Shown: piece by piece, positions 55,477-64,000 of the stretch | Layout of the letters: each line of letters opens with the position of its first letter | How positions within the stretch are numbered: the stretch's first letter is position 1 | Origin: Umezawaea endophytica | GTDB lineage: Bacteria > Actinomycetota > Actinomycetes > Mycobacteriales > Pseudonocardiaceae | Assembly: GCF_025061645.1 (NCBI RefSeq) | Contig: NZ_JANYMP010000002.1 | Location: forward strand, 746,494 to 810,493 | Direction: 5' to 3' | DNA: 64,000 bases | Made by a program: the position numbers and the translations under genes | The notes under the pieces: generated by a model | What the model was told of the DNA's origin: nothing | Database searches by the model: none | Seen by the model: the letters and a program-made list of their open reading frames with translations, nothing else

Positions 55477-56898
55477 ATGACTGACACCCCTACCGGCGAG
55501 AAGGCCCCCGACTCCGGGGCCATTTCCGACTTCGGCATCGACACGACCTCCAAGTCCGCTGGCGAGGCGCTCAGGGAGTACGTGGCCAAGGTCCGCGGCG
55601 GCGACTTCGGTTCGCTGCCCGCACTGCTCGGCCTGCTCGTGCTGGTGATCTTCTTCGGCACGCAGTCGGAGACCTTCCTGACACTGGGCAACATCTCGAA
55701 CCTGCTGGCGCAGGGCGCGGGCATCGTGATCATCGCGATGGGCCTCGTCTTCGTCCTGCTGCTCGGTGAGATCGACCTGTCCGCGGGCACGGCGTCCGGT
55801 GTGGCCGCCTCCGTGATGGCGCTGCACCTGGTGAAGGACGGCAACATGCTGTCCGCCTTCGGTGACGGCGTCTTCTACATCACCTGCGGCTTCATGCTGA
55901 TCGCGGCCGTGCTGTCCGCACTGCTGCGCATCTGGCCGGGTGTCGTGCTCCCGGTCATCGGCCTCGTGATCCTCCTGCTCGGCGTGCCGCCGAACGCGTG
56001 GATCGAGATGCTGCTGGCGCTGTGCATCGGCACCTCGATCGGCAGCCTCACCGGCTACCTCGTTGCCAAGGTCGGCATCCCGTCCTTCGTCGTGACGCTC
56101 GCGCTGTTCCTGGCGTGGGGCGGCGTGACGCTGAAGTACATCGGCCAGGGCGGCACGCTGCCCATCCGCAACGACAAGGTGCTGTTCAACGTCGCCAACG
56201 GCAACCTGGACACCACCGGGAGCTGGGTGCTGTTCCTGCTGGCCGCGGGCGGTTACACGGCCGTGGTGCTCAACCGGCACTTCTCCCGGCTGCGCAGGGG
56301 CCTCGTCGCCCAGCCCACGCCGCTCGTGCTGATCAAGGTCGGCACGGTGATCCTGCTCGGCGCGGTCGCCACCGTCCTGCTCACGCAGAACCGCGCGGTC
56401 AACCCGAACGTGATCATCCTCGGCGTGCCGTACGTGGTGCCGATCGTCCTGGTGCTGCTCACGGTGGGCACCTTCGTGCTCGACCGCACCGGCTACGGCA
56501 GGCACATCTACGCGGTCGGCGGCAACGCCGAAGCCGCCCGGCGCGCGGGCATCAACGTGCCCAAGATCCGGATGAGCGTCTTCGTGATCGCCTCGTCGGT
56601 CGCCGCGCTCGGCGCCATCGTGTACTCCTCGAAGATCGGCTCGGTTTCCCCCAGCTCCGGCGCGGGCAACACGCTGCTCTTCGCGGTCGGCGCCGCCGTC
56701 ATCGGTGGTACCTCGCTGTTCGGCGGCAAGGGTCGACTGCGCGACGCGGTCATCGGTGGCGCGGTCATCGCGATCATCGAGAACGGCCTCGGCCTGCTCA
56801 AGCAGGAGGCGGCGGTGGTCTCCATCGTCACCGGCCTCGTGCTGCTGCTGGCCGCCAGCGTGGATGCGTTGTCGCGTCGTCGTTCGGCCGCTTCGTAG
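55477..56898 (+). CDS. xylH: Xylose-type ABC transporter permease
   Basis: A 473-residue permease with about 11-12 membrane helices after a 45-residue charged N-terminus. LLLGEIDLSAGTASG, VAKVGIPSFVVTLALFL, GRHIYAVGGNAEAARRAGI and IGGTSLFGGKGR are the branched-chain/ribose permease signatures of XylH. GAGGA seven bases ahead supports ATG 55477; ATG 55459, overlapping the ATPase stop, is possible. The regulator gene starts 6 bases after the stop. Confidence 0.9.
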   Translation: MTDTPTGEKAPDSGAISDFGIDTTSKSAGEALREYVAKVRGGDFGSLPALLGLLVLVIFFGTQSETFLTLGNISNLLAQGAGIVIIAMGLVFVLLLGEIDLSAGTASGVAASVMALHLVKDGNMLSAFGDGVFYITCGFMLIAAVLSALLRIWPGVVLPVIGLVILLLGVPPNAWIEMLLALCIGTSIGSLTGYLVAKVGIPSFVVTLALFLAWGGVTLKYIGQGGTLPIRNDKVLFNVANGNLDTTGSWVLFLLAAGGYTAVVLNRHFSRLRRGLVAQPTPLVLIKVGTVILLGAVATVLLTQNRAVNPNVIILGVPYVVPIVLVLLTVGTFVLDRTGYGRHIYAVGGNAEAARRAGINVPKIRMSVFVIASSVAALGAIVYSSKIGSVSPSSGAGNTLLFAVGAAVIGGTSLFGGKGRLRDAVIGGAVIAIIENGLGLLKQEAAVVSIVTGLVLLLAASVDALSRRRSAAS

Positions 56899-56904
56899 CA
56901 AGCG

Positions 56905-58077
56905 GTGACGTCACCGACCGCGGGAGCCAGGCCGGACGAGGTCCGCAGGCACAACCGCACGGCGCTCCTGCGCCGGTTGCACGTCGACGGTCCGTCCACC
57001 AGGGCGTCGCTGGCGGCTGAGCTCGGGCTCAACCGCAGCACGATCAAGGCCCTGGTGGACGGGCTCGCCGAAACCGGGGTGGTCGCCGAACGCGTACCCG
57101 CGCAACGCAGCGGGGCAGGCAGGCCTTCGCTGCTGGTCCTCCCCCAGCCCCACGCCGCCGTGGTACTGGCCATCGACATCCGCGTCGAGCAGGTGGCCAT
57201 GGCGATGGTGGGGCTGGGCGGGGAGATCATCGGCCGGGATAGCTGGAACCTGCACACCCGCACCCGCGATCCCCGCGAGGTCATCACCCACATCGTCGAG
57301 TCGGCGAAGCTGCTCAGCGACGAACTGGACCTCCAGCCCGTCGCGGTCGGCGTCTCCGTCTCCGGTGTGGTCCGCCGGTCCGACGGCTGGGTGCACGAGG
57401 CGCCGAACCTGCACTGGACGAACGTCGCGTTGGGCGAACGCCTCAGCGCCGTGATGGAACTCCCGGTGCAGGTCGGCAACGACGCCGAACTGGGCGCGCT
57501 GGCCGAGCACGTCCGCGGCGCCGCCCGAGGCGCGTCGGACATGGTCTACATCTCCGCCGACGTCGGGGTCGGCGGAGGCGTGATCTCCAACGGCTCACCG
57601 CTGCGCGGCACCGGCGGCTACGTGGGCGAACTGGGGCACATGGTCGTCCGACCCGGCGGTCTGCCGTGCTACTGCGGCTGCGAGGGCTGCTGGGAGACGG
57701 AAGTCGGCGAAGCCGCCCTCTGCCGAGCGCTCGCACTGCCGGTCAACGCCTCCCGCGGCGCCGTCGTCGCCGAACTTCGCTCGCTCGCCACGGACCCCGA
57801 CAACGTCATGCACCGCCTGGGGGAGTTCACCGAGTGGCTGGCCGTCGGCCTGGTCACCGTGGTGAACATGCTCGGCCCGGAGCTGGTCGTGCTGGGCGAC
57901 CTGTTCACCGCCCTGCCGGAACCGGTGGTCGCCGAGGTCAGGGCCGTCGTGCAGCGCCGCAGCCTGGTCAGCAGGGCCGTCGGGGGCACCCGCATCCTCA
58001 GCTCACCGCTGGGCCGCGACGCCAAGCTGGTGGGCGCGGCCGAAGCGGCCTTCGAACCCGTGCTCGGCACCGTGTAG
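56905..58077 (+). CDS. ROK-family repressor (XylR-type)
   Basis: A 390-residue ROK regulator: N-terminal winged helix (about 10-75, TRASLAAELGLNRSTIKALV), then the sugar-kinase-like fold with VGNDAELGALAEH, YVGELGHM and the zinc motif CYCGCEGCWE. It is the last gene of the xylFGH-like operon and probably represses it by binding the palindrome at 53404-53418 until the sugar appears. An intact kinase ATP motif is not obvious. Confidence 0.88.
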   Translation: MTSPTAGARPDEVRRHNRTALLRRLHVDGPSTRASLAAELGLNRSTIKALVDGLAETGVVAERVPAQRSGAGRPSLLVLPQPHAAVVLAIDIRVEQVAMAMVGLGGEIIGRDSWNLHTRTRDPREVITHIVESAKLLSDELDLQPVAVGVSVSGVVRRSDGWVHEAPNLHWTNVALGERLSAVMELPVQVGNDAELGALAEHVRGAARGASDMVYISADVGVGGGVISNGSPLRGTGGYVGELGHMVVRPGGLPCYCGCEGCWETEVGEAALCRALALPVNASRGAVVAELRSLATDPDNVMHRLGEFTEWLAVGLVTVVNMLGPELVVLGDLFTALPEPVVAEVRAVVQRRSLVSRAVGGTRILSSPLGRDAKLVGAAEAAFEPVLGTV

Positions 58078-58106
58078 CGGGCGCGAGAAGCCCCCTGAAC
58101 GCGAGG

Positions 58107-58136
58107 GGGGCGGGGATCCTCTCGGATCCCCGCCCC
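58107..58136. terminator. Bidirectional terminator between ROK and DUF7455 genes
   Basis: Perfect 13-bp arms (58107-58119 with 58124-58136) with a TCTC loop in the 101-base gap between the converging genes. Confidence 0.85.
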
Positions 58137-58178
58137 GGAACGGCAAGGGTGCTTGAGGGCCACACACGGCCCCGATTG

Positions 58179-58361
58179 TTAGCCCTGCTGAAGTTCGGCA
58201 GCGAGCTCGCGCAGCTTCGTGCTGTGCTCACGGGCGTGGTGCCCGCAGAACAGCAGTTCGCCCCCGGAGGGGAGTACGGCGCGAACCTGGGCAGCAGCCC
58301 CGCAGCGGTCGCAGCGGTCGGCAGCGGTCAACTCGGGGCGGGTGAGCGTGGGTGTAGTCAT
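58179..58361 (-). CDS. DUF7455 small zinc-ribbon-like protein
   Basis: A 60-residue protein with a Cys-x2-Cys knuckle in RCDRCGAAA, then FCGHHAREH, as in the DUF7455 family that lies beside sigA in many actinobacteria. ATG 58361 follows GGAGGGAG; the longer frame to 58385 lacks homology. A small hairpin sits in the leader (58381-58401). Role unknown. Confidence 0.83.
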   Translation of the reverse strand: MTTPTLTRPELTAADRCDRCGAAAQVRAVLPSGGELLFCGHHAREHSTKLRELAAELQQG

Positions 58362-58380
58362 TAGAGTCTCCCTCCGTCCC

Positions 58381-58401
58381 GGCACCGAGGATTTCGGTGC
58401 C
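58381..58401 (-). promoter_or_regulatory. Inverted repeat in DUF7455 leader
   Basis: GGCACCGA (58381-58388) pairs with TCGGTGCC (58394-58401) around five bases, 20 bases upstream of the DUF7455 start; operator or leader hairpin. Confidence 0.4.
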
Positions 58402-58883
58402 CTCTTACCAAGCTGCGACCACTACGCATCTGGCTGGTGCGCGGTGCTCGCTGGCTCCACTCTCTCAGACGTTCGCGCGGAAGTCAGTGTTCCCGTCGAC
58501 GTGGCGACGCGCGTCACTCGCGATTTACCCACTCGTCGGTGCGCCGAACCGGCCCGAACGCCGATTCGCGGGGTTCAACATCACTTTCCGCAGTCGTGGC
58601 AACGGTTTCAGACCAGGCGTTTTGGGGGCCGAAGGCCTCGGATTGCTCCAACTGGTGGGACCCTTGCGGCCGTTGGTGTGATCGATAACACTTTGGTCAG
58701 CCCACAGCGAACACGGCCCCGGATTCCACCATTCGGACGCGGTTCGAGCCGTTCACCAGACGTTCAGAGACCTCGCCGTGACCTCCGCGAGCTGCCGACC
58801 AGCGAACTCCGCGCCCGAAATGCCGCGTTCGGCGGCCGGTGGACCGCTCCGCACCTCGAACGGGTGTGCGGTCGGCGCGACAC
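58402..58883. other. Gene-free stretch downstream of sigA
   Basis: This gap of about 480 bases between DUF7455 and the sigA terminator presumably holds the DUF7455 promoter near 58402-58460. Several short frames exist on both strands, but none has a ribosome site, codon bias or a recognisable product. Nothing else is seen. Confidence 0.5.
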
Positions 58884-58919
58884 GGCGATGGCCCCGCACC
58901 GAAGTGCGGGGCCATCGCC
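58884..58919 (-). terminator. Terminator of sigA
   Basis: A perfect 16-bp stem (58884-58899 with 58904-58919) with a CGAA tetraloop, 11 bases after the sigA stop. Confidence 0.88.
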
Positions 58920-58930
58920 GGTTTTCGCGT

Positions 58931-60271
<1,341 letters not shown>

Positions 60272-60378
60272 GTACGCCCTTTCGCGACTGTCGATCACGG
60301 CGATCCGAAGGGCGCGAAACCTCGGACGCCAGAGTTCGGGGGAGAGCCCGCCGAAGCCATCCGGCGGGGCACCGTTCC

Positions 60379-60407
60379 ATTGTAACGACGAGAATCGCGT
60401 GCTGTTG
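60379..60407 (-). promoter_or_regulatory. Putative sigA promoter
   Basis: On the minus strand a good -10 box TACAAT (60379-60384) is preceded, 17 bases away, by a weak -35 CAACAG (60402-60407), about 110 bases before sigA. Confidence 0.5.
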
Positions 60408-60476
60408 CGCCCCGCTTGCCTTAGAGGGGGTTGAACAGGTGTTCCCGCAGCTAGATCGTGTAAGGGATTTTCCGGA

Positions 60477-61238
60477 TCAGTGCTTGATCCCCTGCGCGGC
60501 GGCCGCCGCGGCGCCCACGATGCCCGCGTCGTTCTTCAACGCCGCGGCGACGACTTCGGTGCGCACTTCGAGGAGCGGCAACCACTTGTCGGCCTTCTTG
60601 CTGACCCCTCCGCCCGCGATCACCAGATCCGGCCAGATGAGGTTCTCCAGGACGCCCACGTAGCGCGAGACGCGGGGCGCCCACTCCGCCCACGACAGCC
60701 CCTTGTCCTCCTTGACGGACGCGGCGGCCTTCGACTCGGCGTCGTGCCCGTCGACCTCCAGGTGGCCGAACTCGGTGTTGGGGACGAGCTGGCCGTCGAG
60801 GAACAGCGCGCTGCCGATGCCCGTGCCGAACGTCAGCAGCACGACCAGCCCGTCGCGGTTCACGCCCGCGCCGAACTTCATCTCCGCCATGCCCGCCGCG
60901 TCAGCGTCGTTCAGCACCACGACGTCCTCGACCGGCTTGCCGAGCCGCTTCGCGAACAGCGCGCGGGCGTCCGTGTCCACCCAGTGCTTGGACACGTTCG
61001 CGGCGGTCAGCGCGACACCGTGCTTGACCACGCAGGGGAGCGTGATGCCGACGGGACCGGTCCACTCGAACTTCGCGACGATCTCGGCCACCACGTCGGC
61101 CACCGCCTCGGGCGTCGACGGTTGGGGCGTGGCGATCCTCAACCGCTCCCCGTCCAGTGCTCCTGCTTCCAGGTCGACCAGGCCGCCCTTGATGCCGGAG
61201 CCGCCGATGTCCACACCGAACCCGCGGGTAATGCCCAT
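60477..61238 (-). CDS. ppgK: Polyphosphate glucokinase
   Basis: A 253-residue ROK-fold kinase that phosphorylates glucose with polyphosphate or ATP. The phosphate loop is [37 protein letters not shown] and [15 protein letters not shown] are PpgK motifs. The zinc knuckle of ROK repressors is absent, as expected for PpgK. It neighbours sigA and diverges from the suhB-type gene, the mycobacterial order. Confidence 0.93.
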   Translation of the reverse strand: MGITRGFGVDIGGSGIKGGLVDLEAGALDGERLRIATPQPSTPEAVADVVAEIVAKFEWTGPVGITLPCVVKHGVALTAANVSKHWVDTDARALFAKRLGKPVEDVVVLNDADAAGMAEMKFGAGVNRDGLVVLLTFGTGIGSALFLDGQLVPNTEFGHLEVDGHDAESKAAASVKEDKGLSWAEWAPRVSRYVGVLENLIWPDLVIAGGGVSKKADKWLPLLEVRTEVVAAALKNDAGIVGAAAAAAQGIKH

Positions 61239-61324
61239 CCCCGGTGGCCTTCCTACTCGATTCAGTAACCGTGGCCGCAGACACTAGCCTGAGCACCCCA
61301 GATAGTCCCGCGAGAGTGACGTAG

Positions 61325-62137
61325 GTGGAACAGTTGAGTTTCGATCCTCGCCCGCTGGTCGACGTCGCGGTCACCGTCGCGCAAGAGGCCGCGGACCTCG
61401 TGCGACGCACCAGGCACGCCGCCGTCGCCGCTCAGGTGGACACGAAGAGCACCGCCACCGACGTGGTCACGGAGGCCGACAGGGCCTCTGAGCAGCTCGT
61501 TCGCGACCGACTCGCGGTCATGCGCCCCGGTGAGCCGGTGATCGGCGAGGAGGAGGGCGGCAGCGCCGCCGTCGAGGGGCTCACGTGGGTCGTGGACCCG
61601 ATCGACGGGACCGTGAACTACCTGTACGGACTACCGCACTACGCCGTGTCGATCGCCGCGCAGCTCGACGGCGTGTCGGTGGCGGGGGTGGTCGTGGAAC
61701 CGGTCAGCGGCCGGGTCTGGACGGCCGCCCGCGGCCACGGGTCCTACCTGGACGGAACCCGGCTGGGGGTCTCCGCCGCCACCCGCCTCGACCTCTCCCT
61801 GGTCGGCTACGGCTTCGCGTACCGGCCGGAACGCCGTCAGCGCCAGGCGACGACCTGGGCGGCCCTGTCGACCAGGGTCCGGGACATCCGCCGGGCCGGT
61901 GCGGCGTCGCTGGACCTGTGCGCGGTCGCCGCGGGATGGCTCGACGCCTACGCGGAGCACGCGCTCGGCCGGTGGGACTGGGCCGCGGGCGCGCTGGTCG
62001 CCAGCGAGGCGGGCGCCGTCGTGCACCTGCCCGGTGAGGACCCGGAGCTGGGGGAGGACGCCACGTTCGCCGCCACCCCGGCCATCGCGACCGAACTGCG
62101 CGCGGCACTGGTGGAGTGCGGGTTCGGCCTGGTGTGA
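61325..62137 (+). CDS. suhB: Inositol-1-monophosphatase family protein
   Basis: A 270-residue Mg2+-dependent phosphatase. Metal motifs are VTEADRASE, GEEEGG, DPIDGTVNY and the C-terminal WDWAAGALVASEAGA. In actinomycetes such enzymes make inositol for mycothiol and phosphatidylinositol, though the family also takes other sugar phosphates. GTG 61325 follows GTAGGTG. The gene diverges from ppgK across 86 bases. Confidence 0.9.
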   Translation: MEQLSFDPRPLVDVAVTVAQEAADLVRRTRHAAVAAQVDTKSTATDVVTEADRASEQLVRDRLAVMRPGEPVIGEEEGGSAAVEGLTWVVDPIDGTVNYLYGLPHYAVSIAAQLDGVSVAGVVVEPVSGRVWTAARGHGSYLDGTRLGVSAATRLDLSLVGYGFAYRPERRQRQATTWAALSTRVRDIRRAGAASLDLCAVAAGWLDAYAEHALGRWDWAAGALVASEAGAVVHLPGEDPELGEDATFAATPAIATELRAALVECGFGLV

Positions 62138-62166
62138 GCCGCCCCGACCTTCGAGGTCCCGGACAG

Positions 62167-62204
62167 CGCGAAGCCCTCACCACCGAGGTGGTGAGGGCTT
62201 CGCG
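62167..62204. terminator. Bidirectional terminator between suhB-type and cei genes
   Basis: A perfect 17-bp stem (62167-62183 with 62188-62204) with a CGAG tetraloop between the converging genes. Confidence 0.9.
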
Positions 62205-62228
62205 GCAGTCAGGTGCGGTGGAGCCGGC

Positions 62229-62960
62229 CTAGCAGTGCACGTCCCGAGCCGCCGTCACGTTCGACGCCACCACGGTGGGCGCCCCGGCCTCGGCGGCCTG
62301 GCCACCGGCCTGCTCGGGCTGCTGCGCGGCCCAGTCGGCGAGCTGGTCCATCACCTTGCGGGCGTTGTGGTTCGGCTTGATCTCGTCGAACTTCTTGCCG
62401 ACGGCGATGTCGACCGTCGCGTCCTGCCGCTCGTCCCTGACCAGCTCCAGGCACGGGTCGATCAGGCTCAACGTGCGCGCCGCGCCCGCTCCCGGAGCCC
62501 CGAACCGGATCTGGCCCCGGCAGGTCATGTCACCCGCCGGGTACACCGGGTCGTTGTCCGGCTCGGCGGCCTGCTTCAGGCCCAGCTCGGTCAAGGTCGT
62601 CGCGACGAACCTGGCCAGGTTCCGCTGGGTGCTCGCGTTGAACACCCGGAACTGGATGTCCGCCACCGGCACCGGATCAGTCCGGTCCAGCGCGTCGTGC
62701 GCCAGCACGTTGCCCAGCTTCGGGGCCTCGACCGGCGACGCGGCGGGATCGGCGGGTGGCGCCGACGACGACGGCGCGGGCGCGCTCCCCGGTGTGTTGC
62801 ACCGGATCGCCAGGTCCACGTCGTTCGCCGTGTTCAGGACTTTCGCCCAGACGAACACCGCTCCGAAGGCCAAGATCACGAAGAGGACGAGCGCCGGTAG
62901 CGGTCGCCGCCGCCTGTACCGCGACAGCCCGCTGTTCCCCGTAGTGCTCGCGGGTCCCAC
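62229..62960 (-). CDS. cei: Envelope integrity protein Cei
   Basis: A 243-residue membrane protein: a short Arg-rich cytoplasmic start, one helix (about 22-40, LPALVLFVILAFGAVFVWA), a Pro/Ala/Ser linker and an extracytoplasmic LytR_C-like domain beginning IQFRVFNASTQRNLA, with cysteines near both ends. In mycobacteria Cei supports envelope integrity. GGGGAGG nine bases before GTG 62960 favours this start over ATG 63029 in the same frame. Position after suhB matches Rv2700. Confidence 0.85.
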   Translation of the reverse strand: MGPASTTGNSGLSRYRRRRPLPALVLFVILAFGAVFVWAKVLNTANDVDLAIRCNTPGSAPAPSSSAPPADPAASPVEAPKLGNVLAHDALDRTDPVPVADIQFRVFNASTQRNLARFVATTLTELGLKQAAEPDNDPVYPAGDMTCRGQIRFGAPGAGAARTLSLIDPCLELVRDERQDATVDIAVGKKFDEIKPNHNARKVMDQLADWAAQQPEQAGGQAAEAGAPTVVASNVTAARDVHC

Positions 62961-63399
62961 GTCCGCCGACCTCCCCTGGCGTTGTCCCCATGTGCTCGCC
63001 GTATTCCAGCCTATGTCGTCCGCGACCATCCCGCGTCCCCGACCGGCTGGTAGCCGCCCGCAATCACCCGGTAGCGGAGGGTTCACCGCCGCCGGAGCGC
63101 CGCGAACGGCCGCGACGGATGGGCCGGAGCCCACGTACAGCCTATCGGGCCAGCGTACGTGGGTCCTGTCACCCTTCTGCTCATTTAGGGGGAACCCGAT
63201 GCGCTACCCCCGTATCGGTGAGCTACCCTCTGCGCGCTCCGGGACCGTTGAGTCACCAGAAGCGTCGACTAGCAGGGGGTTGGCGCTCGACGACCGGGGC
63301 GAGACCCCCGTCACTGGACGACGGGGCACAAAAAGGGGCGCTGGGACGTTAACCAGCGACACGAACACAGTCTCCGTAGACCGCAGGGGTGAAAACAGA
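62961..63399. other. Divergent intergenic region cei/DUF4193
   Basis: These 439 bases hold the promoters of two divergent genes. CCCACGTAC (63130-63138) and its complement GTACGTGGG (63155-63163) form a 9-bp inverted repeat with a 16-base spacer, a candidate operator. GGGGGAAC occurs at 63187-63195 and might be an ECF -35 box. No gene is supported. Confidence 0.5.
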
Positions 63400-63699
63400 A
63401 TGGCGACCGACTACGACGCGCCGCGTCGCAGCGAGGCCGATGAGCTCGCTGAAGACTCTCTCGAGGAGCTGAAGGCGCGGCGCAACGAAACGCAGTCCGG
63501 CGTAGTCGATGTCGACGAGGACGCGACTGCCGAAAACTTCGAGCTGCCAGGTGCCGACCTGTCCGGTGAGGAACTCACCTTCAAGGTCCTGCCGAAGCAA
63601 GCCGACGAGTTCACGTGTTCCAAGTGCTTCCTGGTGCACCACCGCAGCAGGCTCGCCGAGGAGCACAACGGGCAGTACATCTGCCGCGACTGCGCCTGA
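63400..63699 (+). CDS. DUF4193 zinc-binding protein
   Basis: A 99-residue acidic protein of DUF4193. MATDYDAPR, DELAEDSLEELKARR, then a C-terminal zinc ribbon with Cys pairs in EFTCSKCFLVHHRS and YICRDC are diagnostic. AGGGG lies 12 bases before ATG. In mycobacteria the homologue (Rv2699c) lies next to cei, as here. Possibly an RNA polymerase- or sigma-linked small protein, but that is speculation. Confidence 0.9.
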   Translation: MATDYDAPRRSEADELAEDSLEELKARRNETQSGVVDVDEDATAENFELPGADLSGEELTFKVLPKQADEFTCSKCFLVHHRSRLAEEHNGQYICRDCA

Positions 63700-63739
63700 T
63701 CCAGTACCGGCGTCACCCGAACAGCACCACAAGAACGAC

Positions 63740-63772
63740 ACTGGGCGCTCACCCGAAGGGGTGGCGCCCAGT
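63740..63772. terminator. Bidirectional hairpin between DUF4193 and DUF3093 genes
   Basis: ACTGGGCGC...ACCC (63740-63754) pairs with GGGTGGCGCCCAGT (63759-63772) with one bulged base and a short loop, between the converging genes. Confidence 0.75.
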
Positions 63773-63778
63773 CGCGTT

Positions 63779-64000
63779 TCACTTCTTCAGCAGTTCCGCG
63801 AGCCGGTCGGCGTGGCGGACGCTGAACAGCCAGTAGGGCGTGGGGTCCTCCGGGTCCTCCAGCGCCACCTTCACCATCGGCCCGATCCAGCCGCGGTGCG
63901 CGACGAACGCCGCCGGGTCCAGGTTCGGGCCCATCGCCTTCCGCTTGGTCTTGGCGGTGAACACCTCGACCTCGCCGAGCAGTTCCAGCGGCACGTGGGC
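63779..64000 (-). CDS. DUF3093 membrane protein, C-terminal part
   Basis: The last 73 codons are in the window; the frame is still open at base 64000, so the N-terminus with its membrane helices lies outside. HVPLELLGEVEVF, RGWIGPMVKVALEDP and DPTPYWLFSVR fit DUF3093, and the place beside DUF4193 matches Rv2698. Function unknown. Confidence 0.82.
   Translation of the reverse strand, partial: AHVPLELLGEVEVFTAKTKRKAMGPNLDPAAFVAHRGWIGPMVKVALEDPEDPTPYWLFSVRHADRLAELLKK

Noticed and set aside
58397-58688. Two plus-strand frames of 94 and 83 codons downstream of sigA
   Set aside because: Overlapping frames without ribosome sites, with odd composition and no recognisable product.

Overview
The window is high-GC DNA with many GTG starts, frequent 4-base GTGA stop/start overlaps, lipoproteins with Ser/Thr/Pro linkers and a core gene order like that around mycobacterial sigA-sigB-ideR. 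It comes from an actinomycete; the DUF3558-like lipoprotein and the mixture of sugar ABC systems suggest the Pseudonocardiaceae (Saccharothrix/Lentzea/Actinosynnema type), which I infer and have not proved. I saw no rRNA, tRNA, CRISPR array, insertion sequence, integrase or phage gene, so it reads as chromosome core with accessory inserts.

Layout. 0-6.3 kb: tail of a DUF3500 protein, endonuclease V, a GH4 glycosidase, a secreted S15 peptidase, a DUF4192 protein, then about 0.9 kb of non-coding DNA with a decaying 121-bp tandem repeat. 6.3-12.2 kb: the minus-strand run ideR-galK-galE-S9 peptidase, and a divergent rhodanese. 12.5-19.1 kb: lipoprotein, an AcuC deacetylase next to a GNAT/acyl-CoA-ligase fusion, an orphan amino-acid-binding lipoprotein and a DasR-like GntR regulator. 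19.2-22.3 kb: small actinobacterial proteins and rtcB. 22.3-27.0 kb: two DrrAB-like ABC exporters, the second facing a TetR gene across a clear promoter/operator. 27.0-29.0 kb: an overlapping HNH nuclease/AAA ATPase pair that resembles the Septu (PtuA/PtuB) defence system.

29.1-38.9 kb is a uronate/aldarate catabolic regulon arranged around a divergent promoter. On the left are iclR, udh and ketoglutarate-semialdehyde dehydrogenase. On the right are a binding protein, two permeases, kdgD, gudD and an unrecognised TIM-barrel-like protein. Together they would import a uronate or aldarate and convert it to 2-oxoglutarate; the transporter ATPase and an aldarolactonase are not in the window. Two paralogous lipoproteins and a class I fumarase follow.

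42.0-64.0 kb holds conserved actinobacterial housekeeping genes: sigB, dtd, a methyltransferase, a PucR regulator, DUF3099, psuK-psuG, DUF3039, a YciO-type protein, YihY, an SF2 helicase, a xylFGH-like ABC operon with a ROK regulator, DUF7455, sigA, ppgK, a suhB-type phosphatase, cei, DUF4193 and the end of DUF3093. As I remember it, the order sigB, DUF3099, DUF3039, YihY, sigA, ppgK, suhB, cei, DUF4193, DUF3093 follows Mycobacterium tuberculosis Rv2710 down to Rv2698, with extra genes inserted and ideR moved about 31 kb from sigB. Strong GC-rich hairpins close most operons.
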